Assembly: GCF_963675165.1 (NCBI RefSeq) | Contig: NC_087380.1 | Span: forward strand, 5,092,071-5,156,070 | Origin: Halichondria panicea | Taxonomy: Eukaryota > Porifera > Demospongiae > Suberitida > Halichondriidae | Length of the DNA stretch: 64,000 nucleotides | Reading direction: 5' to 3' | Part shown: piece after piece, positions 35,877 to 46,061 of the stretch | Position numbering within the stretch: position 1 is the first letter of the stretch | Layout of the letters: every line of letters begins with the position of its first letter | Notes under the pieces: model-generated | What the model saw: the letters and a program-made list of their open reading frames with translations, nothing else | Databases searched by the model: none | What the model was told of the DNA's origin: nothing | Program-made: the position numbers and the translations under genes

Positions 35877-36003
35877 TTGCTAAACATTGACCTGGTTGCT
35901 AAACATCGATCTGGTCTCTAAACATCGATCTGGTCTGCAAAGATCTGGTTGCTAAACATCGATCTGGTAGGTAAACATCGGCCTCGTTGGTAAACATCGA
36001 CTC
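35877..36003. repeat. Minisatellite, unit about 20 bp
   Basis: Six to seven imperfect copies of GCTAAACATCGATCTGGTT are arranged head to tail, with variants in the second half. Confidence 0.85.
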
Positions 36004-36357
36004 TTTATTAGTTTTGAGACAAACGGCACCCCATAGAAACGGTACGTTGTGTCTGATTATCAATTTTTTTTGTCTGTTCTTACCGTTTATCAGACACTAG
36101 CACATTTTCAGCTTTTGAAGACATATAGTAGTTGATATTTATCAATTCTTTTTTGCATACATTATAGTAGCCTCGATTCCAGGCCGCTGAGAAAAGCGGC
36201 CTGGTATACACTGTTTACGCATGTGCCAGAATTACCAAGAATCTTGGTAATCGTAAATTGTAGTATATTTATCAGTATTCTTATTCCGCATTTAGTTTTA
36301 AAACATTGATATCCGTTTCATTTATTAATGATGTCATTGATCTAGTCCAAGTTGTGT

Positions 36358-36620
36358 AATGGCTGCTACCTTCTCTTCTGCTCTCGCGTACGCGTTATCC
36401 ATGTGTTGGAAAACCAGGTCTAGTCTTGAAAGACAAGCAGCTGGAGGCGTTGAAGTGTCTGTACGCTGGGGTGTTTATGTGGGTACCGTACCGACCGGCT
36501 ATGGCAAGTCCTAGAGCAAGTCCATCTGCTTTCCAGACACTCCCTTTCTTGATTGATGTAAAGCTTGACAGGACCAGTGCACCTCTCTCTGAAAGAAGTG
36601 TTGTGATGAAAGAAGTGTTG
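36358..36620 (+). pseudogene. RecQ-like DEAD-box helicase relic
   Basis: Across two plus-strand frames the segment encodes LKDKQLEALKCLYAG, then after a one-base shift PTGYGKS (Walker A of RecQ-type helicases), then QTLPFLIDVKL. The order fits the N-terminal edge of a RecQ helicase core. The frame is broken, no DEAH motif follows, and the fragment ends in a low-complexity region. Confidence 0.45.
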
Positions 36621-36764
36621 TGATGGTGATTTCTCCTCTTGTAACTTGTTTCTCTGAGTGAAGCCATCTTCAAAGTGCTGGTGTGTCTGTTCGACGTTCA
36701 GTGCCATTCTCTCTGGAAGGAAGTATTGTTGTGATATTTGCCGAAAATTGGTCACAGAGTAAGT

Positions 36765-36895
36765 ACGTGGTATCTGATCCGAGAACTGTGTGGCCTGAAT
36801 GTGTTTACAATCCGAGGGACTTGTGTGTATCCGATCCGAGGGACTTGTTGCTTGAGTGTGTATCCGGACTTGTTGCTGGAGTGTGTATTAATGGA
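36765..36895. repeat. Short tandem repeat with GTGTATCCGATCCGAGGGAC units
   Basis: Several degenerate copies of TGATCCGAG...TTGTGTGTATCC occur here, with one stray copy at 37035-37060. From 36900 to 37587 I see no gene; from about 37490 the sequence resembles the CWC27 upstream region of units 2 and 3. Confidence 0.6.
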
Positions 36896-37587
36896 TAGTG
36901 CTTTCAATGGTAAATCTATTGTGTAAATCAATAAGTAGTCCTCACATTATGTTACGTCACAGCCACTGTACTTATCCACATTTATTTTTTACCCACAGGT
37001 TTAACTAATTTCTTATGAGATTAACTTGTCGCCTGAGTGTGTATCCGATCCGAGCCTCAAGTTAATGAATAAATCTACAGAGCTGATGTTTTACTTAGCT
37101 GTCTCTGTCTACAGTATATACAGAGAGGTAGCCTCTCCTTTTTTTTTTCTGTTCTTTATCACAATAAGATAAAATACTGTTTTAACGTTCAATGAGATAA
37201 AATACGGTAAATAATAAATTAATTGTCCACCCACGCGCCAACAGTAAATACCAGGCCCACTATTCAAGGGGCTGGAGTCGAGGCTAACACATGCTTGATC
37301 AGATGGTGCAAAAGAAATTTTTTTTATCACTGCTTGTTTCCTTAGAATGAATGTCTGAACATACATTAATTGTGTCTGATTATAGATGCCTTACTCTAGA
37401 ATGTAGAATTTAGATTGCAGAGAACGACACGAGTACACTCACGATCACGTACGTATAAAAGAGCTGCGCACAAAACCCAGAGCAAAAAACCTGTATTTGT
37501 AACTTTATCGATCGTCATAACTTTGGTTTTCTGTACCCTTCCTATACCCTACCCTAGGCTAGATCCCAGTGTTCCTCAGAAAACCAT

Positions 37588-38044
37588 CAGTATGATTATG
37601 TCAATGAGCCTTCGACTAATGAAAAGGTATTGATTAGTTTATTGTGATGTCAGATATAGATTATTCACTTGTAATTATTTTATAGCACCCATCAATGTGT
37701 TGCCCCACTACCCCCCCCCCCCCGGGACGTACGAACTCTAATTTGACCTGTATATACTGGGGGATTTGACCTGGCTTTGCGTATAATTATACCTCTCCAC
37801 CTCTTCTTGAGCGAAAACAAAACAAGGGCGAGAGGCATTAGCACAGCGGCTGCGCAGCTTGCACCACTCGTTGTTAATTGTTTTAATTGCCATAAGTAAT
37901 TATTATTTGCTTTATCGATTTCAATTTATGTACCAAATTTGAGCAGTGGTCTTTGTAGGAGCTAAAGATTAAGAGCAGCCACGATGTGCTCACAGAGGAC
38001 TCCAAACTCAGTGCTCAATCGGCTGTCGACCAATCAGAATTGAG
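37588..38044 (+). pseudogene. CWC27 relic, array unit 1 (exon 1 and exon 6 only)
   Basis: 37588-37626 matches CWC27 exon 1 of units 2 and 3 (YVNEPSTNEK before a GT donor), but the start codon is lost. 37959-38044 matches exon 6 (LKIKSSHDVLT-like peptide before GTATGTC). Exons 2-5 are deleted. A poly-C tract (37711-37724) lies at the deletion. It cannot encode a working protein. Confidence 0.65.
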
Positions 38045-38595
38045 GTATGTCATAGACTATGCATGGTTTCCAGATGATCATGTACATGTATATAATTATA
38101 ATGTACATCAACTACAGAACCTTTGACTTCAATATAATTATAGGCTTAGCTAGTCTCGATCACACTGAAGATGGGCCTGGTACCGACTGTTTGCACATGC
38201 GCCACATAATTCCCACATAATTCCCCAGAAAGTGGGGAATTCGGATAGCCTCGTATGTATTGTATGCTCAGTAAAACAATGACGTCACAACGAACGGAAG
38301 TGGATTGAAAAAGTAGAAAGAAGTTCGATTGTGAAGGTTTCTAGCCCATTTGATAGCATTCTAATAGCCACCCATAACCTGCTATGCTAATGAAAGGAGG
38401 TGTCAAAGCTAATAACATAAAGCTACTAGCTATTATAGCAATAGCTTTTGTACACACATTATAATCATCATGATGAACATTTTTTAGCTGCATGCAGAAT
38501 CACAGAGAAACTCAACGAGTGGGTAATAATCGACCGTGATTGCTGTACAACGATAGATGCCAAAAGTCCAAGTCTATTATGAATGGCTGCATCAG

Positions 38596-38880
38596 CAGAG
38601 CCTTGCAGCTCTCTTCTCACTCTTGCTACCAATAGCTATAGCGTTCTAGTGCAGAACTAACTACTAATTAGAGTAGCAACACTCCATGGACAAGCTTTAA
38701 TTGCTACGCACCCTTCTGAAAAGGCTTCAATGTAAGCAAAACTAGGCAGAACAAAGCATTATTTAGCAAAATCAACGAATTGAAAATGTTACTAGAAGCC
38801 TTTACAAACTCTCAGTCTAAACACACACACACACAAACACACAAACTACCATATACCTCGCCCGCGTATGTGCACCAAGG
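38596..38880. mobile_element. Single arm of the 27.8-kb foldback element
   Basis: AGAGCCTTGCAGCTCTCTTC, AGAGTAGCAACACTCCATGG and GTAAGCAAAACTAGGC match one arm of 27773-28402, but no opposing arm follows. Upstream flanks (from 38390) are shared with 28430-28600 in reverse. Confidence 0.65.
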
Positions 38881-38955
38881 CAATAATCGACAATAAAATT
38901 TTGAAAGGCATTTGCAGGCTGTTAACTTGAGCATAAAAGGAATAGCATATAATAG

Positions 38956-39150
38956 GTAATATCAAGGGCAGAAGAGAGGGCGTGCAACTCACTGTCTAGT
39001 ACACGTAATGAGCATAATTCAAATGTGAGCGGATGAATATGTGAATTTGCATGAAGTGCTAAAAATAGCACATTCGTGCACATTCATCCGCCCACAATTG
39101 AATTTTGCTGTTGCATGCCCTCTCTTCTTTTATATGCCCTTGGTAATATC
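38956..39150. mobile_element. Foldback element at the unit 1/2 junction
   Basis: Inverted segments GAGAGGGCGTGCAAC / GTTGCATGCCCTCTC and GAGCGGATGAATATGTG / CACATTCATCCGCCC make an almost complete palindrome. The same element recurs at 45098-45252 and 51078-51232, each just before an array unit. Confidence 0.75.
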
Positions 39151-39402
39151 TCGAGCATAATCATAATCACATGATCTACCAACCCCTAATCTGTAGTTAG
39201 CCTCGTCCCCAGTCCGAGTGATCTCTAAAATAACGCTAGGTCGGGTACTTTTCATCGTCCGGTCTATTAAAGAAAATCAGCCTATGAACGAGGCTAGTAT
39301 AAGATCTCATAGAGTCTCGGTGTACGAGTGGACACATAATGAGAGTAGGATCAGATTAGTGGGGACTTTACCAACACTGCAAATTGGCTCACTCCATTGC
39401 AG

Positions 39403-39563
39403 GTGGTGAGGAGAGGTCTTCAAGAAGGAGGCTGAAGCCCAAGAGGAAGTCGCACAAGCACAGCTCTGACAGGAAGCACGAGAAACACCAACACAAATCG
39501 TCCAACAAGAAGAATAAACACTCCTCACATACACAATCATTGACTTTACCGCTGTTCGTATAG
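39403..39563 (+). pseudogene. SREK1IP1 last-exon copy, array unit 2
   Basis: It keeps the acceptor (TTGCAG) and the SSRRRLKPKRKSHKHSSDRK frame of the SREK1IP1 final exon. The stop is CAA instead of TAA, so the frame runs to a TAG at 39561. No upstream SREK1IP1 exons accompany it, so it is a duplicated orphan exon. Confidence 0.8.
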
Positions 39564-40016
39564 TACAGTCACATGTTCACCTTGGTATTATAAGTTTATG
39601 TTATACCCACTCCAATCCTAGCCTCCTTCACCGGCCGGGAAGTGCGGCCTGGGATCGAGGCTACTCCAATCCAAGCTATATCCACTGAACTAGCTGTCTG
39701 ATCATGGAATTGGCATGACTCTGAGTCTGATAAACACAATATACAATACAAGTATAATTATAGTTTTAAGGGTACATCGTAATATAGCCCATGCATGATC
39801 TCCCATGCCCCGACTTAATAATTCACACTCGTTTATTCTTGACAATCATGAATTGAATTTGCCACTACAATCATACGTTTACACCATGAATGAAGATAAA
39901 GTGTTCACTCTATACTTATTCTTTTTACTCTAGAGAGTAGAGACACGTATACAGTTGTAGTGCTAGAAATAAATTGTACTCCTGACACAATGCCAATGCC
40001 ATACATTTCACACAAT

Positions 40017-41891
40017 TTATGAGGAAGTCCGTTGAAAACGAAATAGTGATCTTACATCTTCCACTTGGTCAAGATATTGCATTTGCCTTAAATACATTTG
40101 TCTTGATGTTCGAACAGACTTCACTGATCCACATATTCCTTTCGCATCTAGCAGTGCCTGTGATTGTTGTCCAGGCATATATCTACACATCACATAACAC
40201 TCACAGAGATGACGAAAATTACTCAATTCAGAGTTAACAAAATGATCAGCATCTGTCATACTCAGGCACAGGTGTGTCAGAGATCGAGATTGAGAGAGTG
40301 CTTTAAAAACTTCTGACTGAGCAGTGAATTCTAAGCAAGGTATAACACTATAGATACAAATTTTTTTCAAAGAAGAGTAACACTCTGGGTCCGTGGGTAA
40401 AGTCAATTGCGGTAAACTACTCTGTGATCTAATGGCCATATAAGTGAGAGACGGTAGATTTGGTAGGATATTGGTAAGATCGACTGTTCCGCTTGAGTTG
40501 GTTAGGATTCTTAAGTGCTGCACCCGTACCAGAGCTGGCAAAAGCATTTCAAAATCAAGCGGAAGGGGTTTGTCCCGACTATAGTCAATTTCAAGTGAAA
40601 ACAAATTCATCCGTATTACACTAAGGCGAATACGAGAACGACTTTGCACGTCAAACGGGGGTAAGTGGGACACACGTTCACCGATAGTACTTGGAGGTGT
40701 AACACTTCTGTCAGGAACACACAAGCAATTTCTTAATGCCAAATGGCGAAGTTTCTTCATCACTGCTAGCACTTCCCAGAGAGAGGCCACACTTTCGACT
40801 TTGTGAATACGTTTGAGATTCAGAGCAGCCAATCCTGAGCAATTCGAGCTAATGTCAGCCAATCCTTGCAGATTGAGAAGGGCATTCTCACAACCACTCA
40901 TATCAAAACAGATCAGGTTGGGACAAGACTCAGAGAGCAACGTAAGATCAGTAGAAGATAGCTCCTTTAATCCAGCCAAAGAGAGGTATTTGATGCTGGG
41001 GGGTAAAAATGAGACAGTGAGGCCGGGTGAAGGGATGCTTGATTTGTACACTGTTGCGCTGACAGGATCATTACTTGGAGATAGAACCAATGAATACGAG
41101 GCACGACAAGATGAGCAAACTGATTTAGCAGGACATGTCACAATTTCGACGCTCGGATGTAATGACACCTTTAGGATTGGGTATTTATTTATCATATTTC
41201 CAGCAACTGGCGAACAATTGGAATAAATTGGAAGAAAAGCTGGGTGGTCACAACTTGTTAGTTGGCCAAGGACAACTTCAAAGGAAATGTATGAAACACT
41301 AAACTCCAGATTTGGCGGCAAATAGTCATTTTCCCTCCAATATTGAATAGCTAGTGGTACAATATGTGCGGTATGATCCTGAAAATTAACTGTAGACGTT
41401 TCAGTAATGCGTACTATTTGAAGGTGCTGTATCTTGGAGGCTGCACAAACGATCTGGTTAACTTCAAGCTTTTGCCCCACCGATACATTGACATAGTACA
41501 GAGACGGCAGTGCAGAGAGCAGTTTTTCCAGCATTGAGAGCGTTATAGGCATGCCAATCAGTGAGAGACATCGGACTTGTTTACAGCTGTGGATTTTGGG
41601 GATAAACTTAGAAAGAGGAAATTTTAGCGAGTTAGGATTATACGATACGTAAATATTTTGAACATAGGAACAAGACAGTCCCAACGATAGCCTGAGAGCC
41701 TTGAAGTCTTCATCTCTTCTGCGGCAGTCTTTCCACACCAGGGAGTTCCAGGCACGAGGGTCGCTGAGGATGAAATAGAATCTCTTGCAGGAGATACGGA
41801 GACACAGTTTCTCATAGCCAGTCAGAGTGTCAGTTATCTTGATCAGTACCTCTGTGGGGAGACTGAGCAGGTCTTGATCTTGAGGTTCCAT
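40017..41891 (-). CDS. F-box/leucine-rich-repeat protein, array copy 2
   Basis: A single-exon frame of 624 residues begins MEPQDQDLLSLPTEVL. The F-box occupies residues about 10-54 (without the four-residue insertion of copy 1) and LRR-like segments fill the rest. The tail GQQSQALLDAKGICGSVKS and SLFRFQRTSS is complete, unlike copy 1. The start codon lies 199 bp from the CWC27-like start at 42091 on the other strand, so the pair shares a promoter. It is highly similar to copies 1 and 3; small differences (HTAHIVPLAIQYW) are spread through the gene. An open frame of this length argues for selection or recent origin. An SCF adaptor role is inferred from the F-box. Confidence 0.82.
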   Translation of the reverse strand: MEPQDQDLLSLPTEVLIKITDTLTGYEKLCLRISCKRFYFILSDPRAWNSLVWKDCRRRDEDFKALRLSLGLSCSYVQNIYVSYNPNSLKFPLSKFIPKIHSCKQVRCLSLIGMPITLSMLEKLLSALPSLYYVNVSVGQKLEVNQIVCAASKIQHLQIVRITETSTVNFQDHTAHIVPLAIQYWRENDYLPPNLEFSVSYISFEVVLGQLTSCDHPAFLPIYSNCSPVAGNMINKYPILKVSLHPSVEIVTCPAKSVCSSCRASYSLVLSPSNDPVSATVYKSSIPSPGLTVSFLPPSIKYLSLAGLKELSSTDLTLLSESCPNLICFDMSGCENALLNLQGLADISSNCSGLAALNLKRIHKVESVASLWEVLAVMKKLRHLALRNCLCVPDRSVTPPSTIGERVSHLPPFDVQSRSRIRLSVIRMNLFSLEIDYSRDKPLPLDFEMLLPALVRVQHLRILTNSSGTVDLTNILPNLPSLTYMAIRSQSSLPQLTLPTDPECYSSLKKICIYSVIPCLEFTAQSEVFKALSQSRSLTHLCLSMTDADHFVNSELSNFRHLCECYVMCRYMPGQQSQALLDAKGICGSVKSVRTSRQMYLRQMQYLDQVEDVRSLFRFQRTSS

Positions 41892-42090
41892 GATCAGCCT
41901 TTGGTGTCGATCGGCGTTATTTTAGAGACAAATCCGCCCGGGAACAAAAACGTGTGTAGATTTATTGCATTATCGATGATCGATCATAACTTTGATGATC
42001 CTAGACGTACCTAGTACCTATAGCGCTATAGCATGAGCTAGATATCCATGATCCAGTACATGCAATAGAGAGAGAGATCAGCAGTGCAGT

Positions 42091-44651
42091 ATGAGCCAAA
42101 TTTATGTCAATGAGCCTCCGACTAATGGAAAGGTAGATTATTCATCTGTAATTTTATATGATTGACCTATCAATGTGTGGCCCCGGCCGGGACCGGACAT
42201 GGGGGAATTTGACATGAAATTCTAGCCTTGCATAGCCGTAAAGACTTCTTTTACATGATTTGTGCCACTGCTTGAAGTTCAAAAACACATGTTGACTGGA
42301 GAACGTTTTGGGGATTTGAAGACAAAATCCTTCCAACCATGTGGGGAATTTGACTTGGAGTATGGTCAAATCCCCCATGTTAGCCGCACCCTTCCCGGAG
42401 GGGGGGGAGGGGGTTAGTGGGGCATCATTGATAGGTGAATTATAATCAATATTTGCTGGAATGTAGGTTCTGATAAAGACAACTCTAGGAGATGTTGACG
42501 TGGAGTTATGGTCCAAGGAGGCGCCTCTGGCTTGTCGAAACTTTGTGCAGCTGTGCATGGAAGGCTACTACAATGGAAATATCTTCCATAGGATAGTCAG
42601 CGGTAAAGACAATGTGCAGGGTGGTGTGGTTAGTGACGCCCTGCCATGTATATTAAAGCAGTCCATTTCCCTTTTTACTGAATCAGGCACATTTAAGTTT
42701 CAATAGAATTTCCAGCTAACCAATCACATGAACACATCCTGATTCTAAGAGTTGGTGACCACTACTACTTTTAATTGTGTGGTAACTCCAAGTACATGTA
42801 CGTTGTGTTCAAACTCTCTTGTACAGAGTTTATTGCTCAAACTGGTGACTCCACTGGAACTGGAGAGGGCGGGGAGTCCATCTATGGCCACACCTTCAAG
42901 GTGAGCTCTGCCGGTCCTTGTTTGTGGCTTGATTTAAAAAGTGAACAGTGACTCTTCTTGAACTTGAATTATCGTTTTGGCTTTACCTTCATCAGAAGTA
43001 TACACATACTGTATATTTTCATCCCTCTGTTTGTTCGTTTATCGGCCAGGATGAGTTTCATTCTCGGCTGAGGTTTAAGCGGCGAGGGCTGGTGGGGATG
43101 GCTAACGCTAGCAAAGACGACAATAGCAGTCAGTTTTTCTTCACTCTGGGCAGAGCAGACGAGCTCACTAACAAACACACTCTATTTGGCAACGTGAGTT
43201 GGTGGGTACACAGCTTTGAGTGGTGTAAAATTAAAACTGGGTCACAATAAAGCGGCACTCTTTGGTATGGGGAAGAGGGCCTTCAGGGATCAGTGTGAGG
43301 TCACAGATTGTGTAACGAGAGAGTGCCTTAGTTACTGTGGCATAGTACACGTATGCTACATGTAGGTCCGAACGTGACAGTTTACATGTGCATGCACCTG
43401 CTTCTGTTAGCTGGGTACAGCTGTTTCTTGTTTGTGTGTAGGTGTCTGGTCCCACACAGTACAATATACTTCGTCTAAACGAGGTACCCTCGAACAAGGA
43501 GGACCATCCCCTCGACCCTGTGCCCAAGATTCTCAAGACCGACGACATTGTTCTGCGAGTAGACCCAAGAAAGCTGGACAAGACGAGGGAGAAGACAAAA
43601 AGCCAGTCAAAAGCAACAAAGTAAGTACTCATCTAGTGGGGGGGGGGGGGGGGGTGAACCTCCCCAGTCAAAAGCAACAAAGTAAGTGTTTGAGCTCTTT
43701 CTTGGTACGGACAAATAGCTAGACAGGTTAGAAACGGGTTCTATTCCGGTATATGCAATTTAAATACTGTAGCTAAGCTATAGCAAGCATTCATGCAAAT
43801 TAACTTGACTGCTATGCCAACAATTGAATCACAGGGGTGAACTTCCCCCCCCCCCCCAGATGCTCAGCTTCCCCAAACATTGTAGAATATCATTACATTA
43901 GTACTGTCTATGATGAGCAATACGTTACTAGACCAACTGTGATGCACTAGCATGTAATAGGGGGTGGTAATAACAAATGTGGGAGTGGCTAAATATGTTG
44001 CGGCATGCTTACGCGTGCCCAAACCTGCCCCCCCAAACTTTAATCCTAGATGAAACCCTGCAGTCATGTCCGAGTTTAACTTACTACCGTATAGCGGGTA
44101 AGTTTCGTGGGGTAAAAAATCGTTCAACTCGAGAAACGGTGGTTTTCGTGAGTAAAAATTTCGTTTAGTCTCGTGGCTGCACGGCATTCCTACGTTCCGA
44201 TAAGCCACGCTTACGTTAAAATTTCGTGGAGGTCAGCCTGCCCACAAAAATAACGAATATTTTACCGCACGAAAATTACCTGCTATACGGTATCTACATT
44301 GCAAGTTATAAGTGTGTCCCATATCGCTTTTCAGCTGTTCATATTGAGCGGTACAATATTTTGCTTACTGTACATGTACCTCGGTAAAGGTATTGGTGTT
44401 TTTAGCACACCTGTGACTGAATTGCGTGTCATTATGCCTCGGTGCGCATGCGCAAGCAAGGTATATGGTAGTGCAAATTTATGGCAATTAACAACGAGTG
44501 GTGCAAGCGCAATTTGTTTTTTCGATTTCAATTTACGTACCAAATTTGAGCAGTGGTCTTTGTAGGAGTTAAAGATTAAGAGCAGCCACGATGTGCTCAC
44601 AAAGGACTCTAAACTCAGCGCTCAACCGGCTGTCAACCAATCAGAATTGAG
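42091..44651 (+). pseudogene. CWC27: CWC27 (spliceosome cyclophilin) 5' half, array unit 2
   Basis: Exons 42091-42132, 42467-42602, 42827-42900, 43050-43193, 43442-43620 and 44566-44651 match spliceosome-associated CWC27: MSQIYVNEPPTNGK, VELWSKEAPLACRNF, GEGGESIYGHTFK, RGLVGMANASKDDNSSQFFF, GRADELTNKHTLFG and the KSSHD segment. Phases agree up to exon 5, which ends in phase 2; joining it to exon 6 would give an immediate stop, and the exon that should encode the conserved FSLLSFGEEAEE-type segment is absent. The C-terminal half of CWC27 is missing from the window. The conserved QGGD is altered to QTGD. It may still be transcribed from the promoter shared with F-box 2, but it is best read as a truncated duplicate. 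Confidence 0.75.
44085..44292. mobile_element. Family B MITE, full-length, only in unit 2
   Basis: It has TACCGTATAGCGGGTAAGTT at the left and AATTACCTGCTATACGGTA at the right, and lies between CWC27 exons 5 and 6. It is absent from the matching place in unit 3 (around 50385), where a larger piece is missing. Confidence 0.8.
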
Positions 44652-45097
44652 GTATGTCATATAGACCATGCATGGTTTCCAGATGATCATGTACATGTAT
44701 ATAATGTACGTACATCAACTACAGTACCTTTGACTTCAATATAATTATAGGCTTAGCTAGTCTCGATCCCAGGCCGCACTGGTATCGACTGTTTGCACAT
44801 GCGCCACATAATTCCCCAGAAAGTGGGGGATTCGGATAGCATCGTATATATTATATGCTCAGTAAAACAATGACGTCACAACGAACGGAAGTGGATTGAA
44901 AAAGTAGATAGAAGTTCGATTGTGAAGGTTTCTAGCCCATTTGATAGCATTCTAATAGCACCGCGGGTGCTGATGCCTCGGTGGAGGTGTCAAAGCTAAT
45001 AACATAATAAAGCTACTAGCTATTATAGCAATAGCTTTTGTTCACACATTATAATCATCATGATGAACATTTTTAGCTGCATGCAGAATCACAGAGA

Positions 45098-45252
45098 AGA
45101 GAGGGCATGCAACTAACTGTCTAGTACACGTAGCGAGCAGAATTCAAACGTGAGCAGATGAATATGTGAATTTGCATGAAGTGCTAAAAATAGCACATTC
45201 GTGCACATTCATCCGCCCACAATTGAATTTTGCTGTTGCATTCCCTCTCTTC
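45098..45252. mobile_element. Foldback element at the unit 2/3 junction
   Basis: This is the same palindrome as at 38956-39150 with a few substitutions; it lies between the CWC27 fragment and the next orphan SREK1IP1 exon. Confidence 0.75.
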
Positions 45253-45527
45253 TTTATATGCCCTTGGTAATAATTATCTCGAGCATAATTATAATCACAT
45301 GATCTACTAACCCCTAATCAGTTAGCCTTGTCCCCAGTCCGAGTTATCTCTAAAATAACACTAGGTCTGGTATTTTTCACCGTCCGGTCTATTAAATAAA
45401 ATCAACCTATGAACGAGGCTAGTATAAGATCTCATAGAGTCTCGGTGTACGAGTGGACACATAATGAGAGTAGGATCCGATTAGTGGGGACTTTACCAAC
45501 ACTGCAAATTGGCTCACTCCATTGCAG

Positions 45528-45700
45528 GTGGTGAGGAGAAGTCTTCAAGAAGGAGGCTGAAGCCCAAGAGGAAGTCGCACAAGCACAGCTCTGACAGGAA
45601 GCACGAGAAGCACGAGAAACACCAACACAAATCGTCCAACAAGAAGAAGAAGAAACACTCCTCACATACACAATCATTGACTTTACCGCTGTTCGTATAG
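45528..45700 (+). pseudogene. SREK1IP1 last-exon copy, array unit 3
   Basis: It has the same structure as the unit 2 copy. A KHE repeat is expanded (KHEKHEKH), a length change within the lysine-rich tail. The frame closes at TAG 45698. Confidence 0.8.
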
Positions 45701-46061
45701 TACAGTCACATGTTCACCTTGGTATTATAAGTTTATGTTATACCCACTCCAATCCAAGCTATATCCACTGAATTGTCTGATCATGGAATTGGCATGACTC
45801 TGAGTCTGATAAACACAATGATAATTATACAATACAAGTATAATTATAGTTTTAAGGGTACATCGTAATATATAGCCCATGCATGATCTCCCATGCCCCG
45901 ACTAATTCACACTCGTTTATTCTTGACAATTTTATTCAATCATGAATTTATCATACGTTTACATAGAGAGTAGAGACACGTATACAGTTATAGTGCTAGA
46001 AATAAATTGTACTCCTGACACAATGCCAATGCCATACATTTCACACAATTTATGAGGAAGT

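Noticed and set aside
35877-36003. CRISPR-like array
   Set aside because: Units are contiguous with no unique spacers, and the genome is eukaryotic; it is a minisatellite.
36395-36755. Two minus-strand open frames of 92 and 111 codons
   Set aside because: They lie opposite the RecQ-like relic and have no recognisable domains; the plus-strand helicase motifs explain the coding-like composition.
44566-45700. In-frame fusion of CWC27 exon 6 with the following orphan SREK1IP1 exon
   Set aside because: Exon 6 ends in phase 2 and the SREK1IP1 exon expects phase 1; joining them reads AGG TGG TGA, an immediate stop.
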